This document shows positions 5,800-8,460 of a stretch of 8,460 bases of DNA, piece after piece (within the stretch, counting starts at the first letter, position 1; every line of letters begins with the position of its first letter). The notes below the pieces were generated by a model that saw nothing but the letters and a program-made list of their open reading frames with translations, had not been told where the DNA came from and searched no databases. The stretch comes from an uncultured Collinsella sp. Lineage in GTDB: Bacteria > Actinomycetota > Coriobacteriia > Coriobacteriales > Coriobacteriaceae. Both the position numbers and the translations under genes were made by a program. The stretch covers positions 1 to 8,460 of the forward strand of contig CALFDL010000068.1 of NCBI GenBank assembly GCA_937950415.1, read 5' to 3'.

Positions 5800-7515
5800 C
5801 TACGAGTGCACGACCACGCACAGGCCGACTTTGATGCAGTCGTGAAGTGCCTTGGCGTCGGCTAGGCGCAGGTTGATGCAACCGTGGCTGCCGCACCACT
5901 TGTAGGAGTTGGGGTCGTCAAAGCTCTTGTCGTTTTGCCACGTTGCATCGTGGAAGCCGACCATGTTTCCCTCAAACGGCATCCAATAGCTTACCGGGCT
6001 CTCGTATTTGGGCTTGCCGGTCTCGGGGTCCTTGGCACCGATGAGTTTGCTGGCGCCGTCGTTGCTGTTGATCTGCCAGACGCCCTCGGGTGTGGCGTCC
6101 TCGCCCGGCTTTCCCGAGATAAAGTTGGCCTCCCACACGATATTGCCGCTCTCGTCGTAGTAGCGCGCGTGCTGCTCGGACAGATCGACATCGACGTATG
6201 CCTTCCAGTCGGGCTCTCCCTTTGCGGTAAAGGTGTCGGCCTTCTGGGAGTACTTGATCTCGATTTCGCCGGTCTGCTTGTTGTTAATGGCGTCCTCGAC
6301 CTGCTTGGCGAGCGAGCTGCTGTCGATGGACCAACCAAAGTCGCCGCCTTCGACGGCGCACTGCTTGCCATCGGCGCGCGTCCACCAGCGAGTGGAGCCA
6401 ACGGTATTAAAGCCATTGGCGAGCTCGGCTGCCCAGCTGCTGATCTGCGACGTATCGAGCGTGGGGTTGGCCGGATCGGCAAAGCTGATCCACTGCAACA
6501 CGGAGCTGTCATCAACCTTGCCGGCATCCTCGCCGTTGAGCTTGAGGGCCACGTTGACGCCCAAGAAGTTGTTGGCGGCATCGCATGCGGCCTGAATCTG
6601 ATCATCGGTCAGCGTTCCATTGAGCGGCTCATAGGCATCGTTGCCGAGCTTGGAAAGATCTACGGTCTCGGCCAGCGAGGCAAGCTCGAGCTCGGCATAC
6701 TTAATGATATGCTCGCGGTTGAGTTTTTCGTTGGAGCGCGCCTTCTCGACGGTAAACTTGCCGGCCTGCTCGTCATAGGAGCTATTGGCCTCGAACGCGC
6801 CCGAACGCCCCTCGTTAAACTCGTCGATGGCGGCGCCCAGATCCTTCTCAAACTTCTTTTGGTCAAAGGTATCGGAGAGCATGGACAGGTCGACGTCTTG
6901 ATCAAGATCGACTTCGTTGGAGCTAGCGGTTGTTTTGGTCTTGCCGCTTAAGGATTCTACAAGGCGGACCGGCCATACAAAGGCTTCGTTGTGGCTGATG
7001 ATCTCTTTTGCGGCAGCTTCACCGTCGACGATGGGTTCATCGGACTCGGGCTGATAGGACCAGCTAAAGTCATCGCCTGTCACGGTGAGCTTATAGTGCT
7101 TCCAAGCCGAGTTGACCTTGGTGGCGGCAGACGAAGCGTTGGAGAACGAGACATCGACGCCGGCGATAGTGGTGTTGGGGTAGGCTACCTGCGAAAATGC
7201 TACGACGCCTACGATATAGACAATGACGATTAGACTCAGGACGACAAAGAGCGTCGTCTTTTTGCCCGACTTATTGTTGCCGGCGGGTTTGCGCGCGGGG
7301 CCACGATCGCCTCGAGCGTGCGTGGGGGGCTGCTTGGGCGCATTGCCATTTGCCTGGCGCTGCTGATGCTGCTTGTTCGGACGTTGGAAAACGTTTGTCG
7401 CACCACGCTGCTGACCGTGGCTCGGCGCGATAGGACGCGGTGACTGAACGCCGCCGGTGTGCCTGCTCGGCTGCTGCGGATCGGGAATCAGTTGAGTTCG
7501 ATCGTTTTGCGACAT
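5800..7515 (-). CDS. L,D-transpeptidase (YkuD domain) with PG_binding_4-type region, membrane anchored
   Basis: A 571-residue cell-wall enzyme expected to form 3-3 peptidoglycan cross-links or attach proteins to peptidoglycan. Residues 1-86 are a Gln/Pro/Arg/Asn-rich, likely disordered, cytoplasmic tail. A single anchor follows at about 87-109 (TLFVVLSLIVIVYIVGVVAF). The extracellular part starts YPNTTIAGVDVSFSNASSA, the typical opening of PG_binding_4 (PF12229) domains. A second such region seems to cover about 300-430. The YkuD catalytic domain covers 438-571: DLSEQHARYY, ISGKPGEDATPEGVWQI, MVGFHDATW with His522, and the active-site motif CGSHGCINL with nucleophile Cys546. The catalytic motif is complete. 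The start at 7515 is chosen because GAAGGA lies 10 nt upstream; the ATG at 7524 would be only 1 nt from it. It has its own -10 and lies 132 bp upstream of the exporter operon on the same strand. Confidence 0.93.
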   Translation of the reverse strand: MSQNDRTQLIPDPQQPSRHTGGVQSPRPIAPSHGQQRGATNVFQRPNKQHQQRQANGNAPKQPPTHARGDRGPARKPAGNNKSGKKTTLFVVLSLIVIVYIVGVVAFSQVAYPNTTIAGVDVSFSNASSAATKVNSAWKHYKLTVTGDDFSWSYQPESDEPIVDGEAAAKEIISHNEAFVWPVRLVESLSGKTKTTASSNEVDLDQDVDLSMLSDTFDQKKFEKDLGAAIDEFNEGRSGAFEANSSYDEQAGKFTVEKARSNEKLNREHIIKYAELELASLAETVDLSKLGNDAYEPLNGTLTDDQIQAACDAANNFLGVNVALKLNGEDAGKVDDSSVLQWISFADPANPTLDTSQISSWAAELANGFNTVGSTRWWTRADGKQCAVEGGDFGWSIDSSSLAKQVEDAINNKQTGEIEIKYSQKADTFTAKGEPDWKAYVDVDLSEQHARYYDESGNIVWEANFISGKPGEDATPEGVWQINSNDGASKLIGAKDPETGKPKYESPVSYWMPFEGNMVGFHDATWQNDKSFDDPNSYKWCGSHGCINLRLADAKALHDCIKVGLCVVVHS

Positions 7516-7525
7516 CGTATGCATA

Positions 7526-7531
7526 TCCTTC
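7526..7531 (-). promoter_or_regulatory. ribosome binding site of the L,D-transpeptidase gene
   Basis: GAAGGA on the minus strand lies 10 nt before ATG 7515 and 1 nt before ATG 7524. The wider spacing favours the inner ATG; the resulting difference is three residues. Confidence 0.5.
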
Positions 7532-7572
7532 GAATTTCGCCTTATGGCTCATCGTGTTTTTACTGGGCTTGC

Positions 7573-7578
7573 ATTATA
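7573..7578 (-). promoter_or_regulatory. -10 element (TATAAT) of the L,D-transpeptidase promoter
   Basis: A perfect TATAAT on the minus strand lies about 57 bp before the start codon and downstream of the terminator of the preceding gene. The -35 region at 17-bp spacing reads ACCACA, matching the consensus only in its last three bases. It would give a leader of roughly 50 nt. Confidence 0.5.
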
Positions 7579-7620
7579 GCGATTGCCCTGCTGTTTGTGG
7601 TACGGAAACGGTGGCATTCA

Positions 7621-7649
7621 AAAGAGGTGGGACAAATGTCCCACCTTTG
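7621..7649 (-). terminator. Rho-independent terminator after the serine-dehydratase fragment gene
   Basis: A perfect 9-bp stem, AGGTGGGAC (7626-7634) with GTCCCACCT (7639-7647), has a 4-nt loop. On the minus strand it is followed by CTTTT. It lies 18 bp after the stop of the gene at 7665 and before the transpeptidase promoter. It separates the two minus-strand units. On the plus strand only TTTG follows, and no plus-strand gene needs it. Confidence 0.75.
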
Positions 7650-7664
7650 AGTCGTTCTTAGCCG

Positions 7665-8204
7665 TTATCCGCACACACCGCATTTTGCACAGGCCGAAAG
7701 TGCGGCCGGAGCCTGCGCGATGCCGCCCTTTGCCGTCTCGCGCAGCGTGGCCGGCAACGCGTGACCCACCGAGAGCATGACATGTGCCATCTGGTCAAAC
7801 GGAACCAGGCTCTTAATTCCTGCGAGGGCGAGTTGTGCCGAACTAAAGGCCGCTGCCACGCCGATGGCGTTGCGGTTTTGGCAGGGCACCTCCACGAGGC
7901 CACCGACGGGGTCACAAACGAGGCCCAGCAGGTTACTCAGCGCGATGGAACTGGCGTCGAGCGCCTGCTCGGGCGTGCCGCCGAGCATCTGCACCAGCGC
8001 GGCGGCCGCCATGGCGGCGGCGCTTCCCACCTCGGCCTGACAGCCGCCCTCAGCGCCGGCGACGCAGGCGCTTGTGGTGAAGTTGAGGCCGATGGCGGCT
8101 GCGCAGTAGAGCGCGTCCATGACCTGCTCGTCGTCGAGCTGAAGGTGATCGGCCAGCGCCAGCACGCAGCAGGCTGCCAGCGCGATCATCCATAATTTTT
8201 TCAT
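7665..8204 (-). CDS. C-terminal half of iron-sulfur L-serine dehydratase alpha chain, with lipoprotein-like N-terminus (chimeric or remnant gene)
   Basis: A 179-residue product. From about residue 17 to the end it matches the C-terminal part of the SdaAA / SDH_alpha domain, which deaminates L-serine to pyruvate and ammonia: AEGGCQAEVGSAAAMAAAAL (51-70), NLLGLVCDPVGGLVEVPC (91-108), RNAIG, AGIKSLVPFD and GHALPATLRETAKGG. Cys55, Cys97 and Cys108 have spacings of 42 and 11, equal to those I recall for the cluster ligands Cys343/385/396 of the Legionella enzyme. A Cys-rich tail ends CAKCGVCG. The normal alpha domain is about 290 residues, so its first part (with the AGSCG-type motif) and the whole beta domain are missing. 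The N-terminus is instead MKKLWMIALAAC, with a lipobox-like L9-A10-A11-C12. The start at 8204 has AAAGGAAG with a 7-nt spacer. It may be a decaying remnant fused to another gene's signal peptide. Serine dehydratase activity on its own is unlikely. Confidence 0.78.
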   Translation of the reverse strand: MKKLWMIALAACCVLALADHLQLDDEQVMDALYCAAAIGLNFTTSACVAGAEGGCQAEVGSAAAMAAAALVQMLGGTPEQALDASSIALSNLLGLVCDPVGGLVEVPCQNRNAIGVAAAFSSAQLALAGIKSLVPFDQMAHVMLSVGHALPATLRETAKGGIAQAPAALSACAKCGVCG

Positions 8205-8211
8205 AGTGGCA

Positions 8212-8219
8212 CTTCCTTT
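8212..8219 (-). promoter_or_regulatory. ribosome binding site of the serine-dehydratase fragment gene
   Basis: AAAGGAAG on the minus strand, 7 nt before ATG 8204. It excludes the longer in-frame ATG at 8231, which would place this site inside the coding region. A well-kept site argues that the fragment may still be translated. Confidence 0.65.
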
Positions 8220-8280
8220 CTTGGGAATCACATTCCTTAGACGCTACTCTCCCCCAAAAAGTTCCCACAAAACACACAAA

Positions 8281-8460
8281 TCACACTAACTCTGAGAAAG
8301 CGTGGGGCTTCTCCCCCCCCGCCAGCACCCGGCAGGCACCGGCTGCCAGCGCCTCCATCTCAAACTCGCCGGCCATGACCTCCACCGGCGCAATGAAGGA
8401 CAGCTTCTTCGTCAGATAGTCCGCCACATGCTTCGAGTGGGCGATGCCGCCGGTGAGGAT
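8281..8460 (-). CDS. buk: Butyrate kinase, C-terminal 59 residues (gene continues beyond the window)
   Basis: The reading frame is open from the window edge to TGA at 8281-8283. It begins ILTGGIAHSKHVADYLTKKL, continues SFIAPVEVMAGEFEMEALAA and ends GACRVLAGGEKPHAFSELV. The phrases LTGGIAHSK, F-APV-V-PGE-like and EMEALA-GA-RVL are characteristic of the C-terminus of butyrate (or branched-chain acid) kinase in the acetate kinase/ASKHA fold. The enzyme converts butyryl phosphate and ADP to butyrate and ATP in the cytoplasm, normally after phosphotransbutyrylase. Butyrate and branched-chain acids cannot be told apart from this piece. The codons for Ala-Gly-Gly-Glu contain a run of eight G (8313-8320). 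The stop is 76 bp before the serine-dehydratase fragment on the same strand, with no terminator between, so the two are probably co-transcribed. Confidence 0.88.
   Translation of the reverse strand: MLTGGIAHSKHVADYLTKKLSFIAPVEVMAGEFEMEALAAGACRVLAGGEKPHAFSELV

Noticed and set aside
5884..6951. Long open frame of 355 codons on the plus strand opposite the L,D-transpeptidase
   Set aside because: It lies wholly inside the transpeptidase gene, whose YkuD catalytic motif and domain order are clear. The opposite frame gives a low-complexity Leu/Val/Gly/Ala product with no ribosome site or domain, as expected for an antisense frame of a high-GC gene.
7761..8195. Plus-strand open frame of 144 codons opposite the serine-dehydratase fragment
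   Set aside because: The minus strand matches the SdaAA family with conserved cysteines. The plus frame is an antisense shadow without a ribosome site.
8224..8236. Small inverted repeat GGAAT-N3-ATTCC upstream of the serine-dehydratase fragment
   Set aside because: Five-base arms are too short to support an operator by themselves, and no regulator is nearby on this side.
1..8460. CRISPR array, insertion sequence, prophage or toxin-antitoxin pair
   Set aside because: No regularly spaced repeats, transposase or integrase motifs, terminal inverted repeats or small paired genes were seen on either strand. The tRNA 3' end shows no repeated attachment-like copy downstream within the window.

Overview
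The window is moderately high-GC bacterial chromosome with dense genes, strong Shine-Dalgarno sites and overlapping stop/start codons. The content points to a monoderm, high-GC anaerobe: a tRNA-Glu(CTC) with encoded CCA, a YknXYZ/MacAB-type exporter without an outer-membrane partner, a membrane-anchored L,D-transpeptidase with PG_binding_4-type domains, butyrate kinase and an iron-sulfur L-serine dehydratase. I read this as a Coriobacteriia-like actinobacterium such as Collinsella or a relative. That is inference from gene content and style, not proof.

Layout, left to right. The window opens inside tRNA-Glu(CTC) (1-55, 5' end missing), followed by a strong intrinsic terminator. Two plus-strand genes follow: a polytopic membrane protein of the LPG_synthase_TM/UPF0104 (YbhN-like, flippase-like) family, 207-1514, and a TetR-family regulator, 1631-2242, with a perfect 7-bp inverted repeat upstream. 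Everything from 2247 to the right edge is on the minus strand. In transcription order from the right this is: the C-terminal end of butyrate kinase; a short chimeric gene carrying only the C-terminal half of L-serine dehydratase alpha behind a lipoprotein-like leader; a terminator; an L,D-transpeptidase; a structured intergenic leader; and a tightly coupled three-gene exporter operon (membrane-fusion adaptor, ABC ATPase, MacB/FtsX-type permease).

How the genes may work together. The adaptor, ATPase and permease overlap by 1 and 4 nt and almost certainly form one tripartite-like export machine. The TetR regulator ends 4 bp from the permease stop, tail to tail with no terminator between them. 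It is the obvious candidate regulator of the exporter, although the palindrome upstream of tetR has no copy upstream of the adaptor gene. The L,D-transpeptidase lies upstream of the exporter in the same direction but has its own probable promoter.

The most unusual object is the 179-residue serine-dehydratase fragment at 7665-8204. It keeps all three cysteines expected to hold the 4Fe-4S cluster and has an intact reading frame and a good ribosome site. The rest of the enzyme is missing and is replaced by a short hydrophobic N-terminus with a lipobox-like LAAC. No complete new system such as a defence island, CRISPR array or mobile element is visible.
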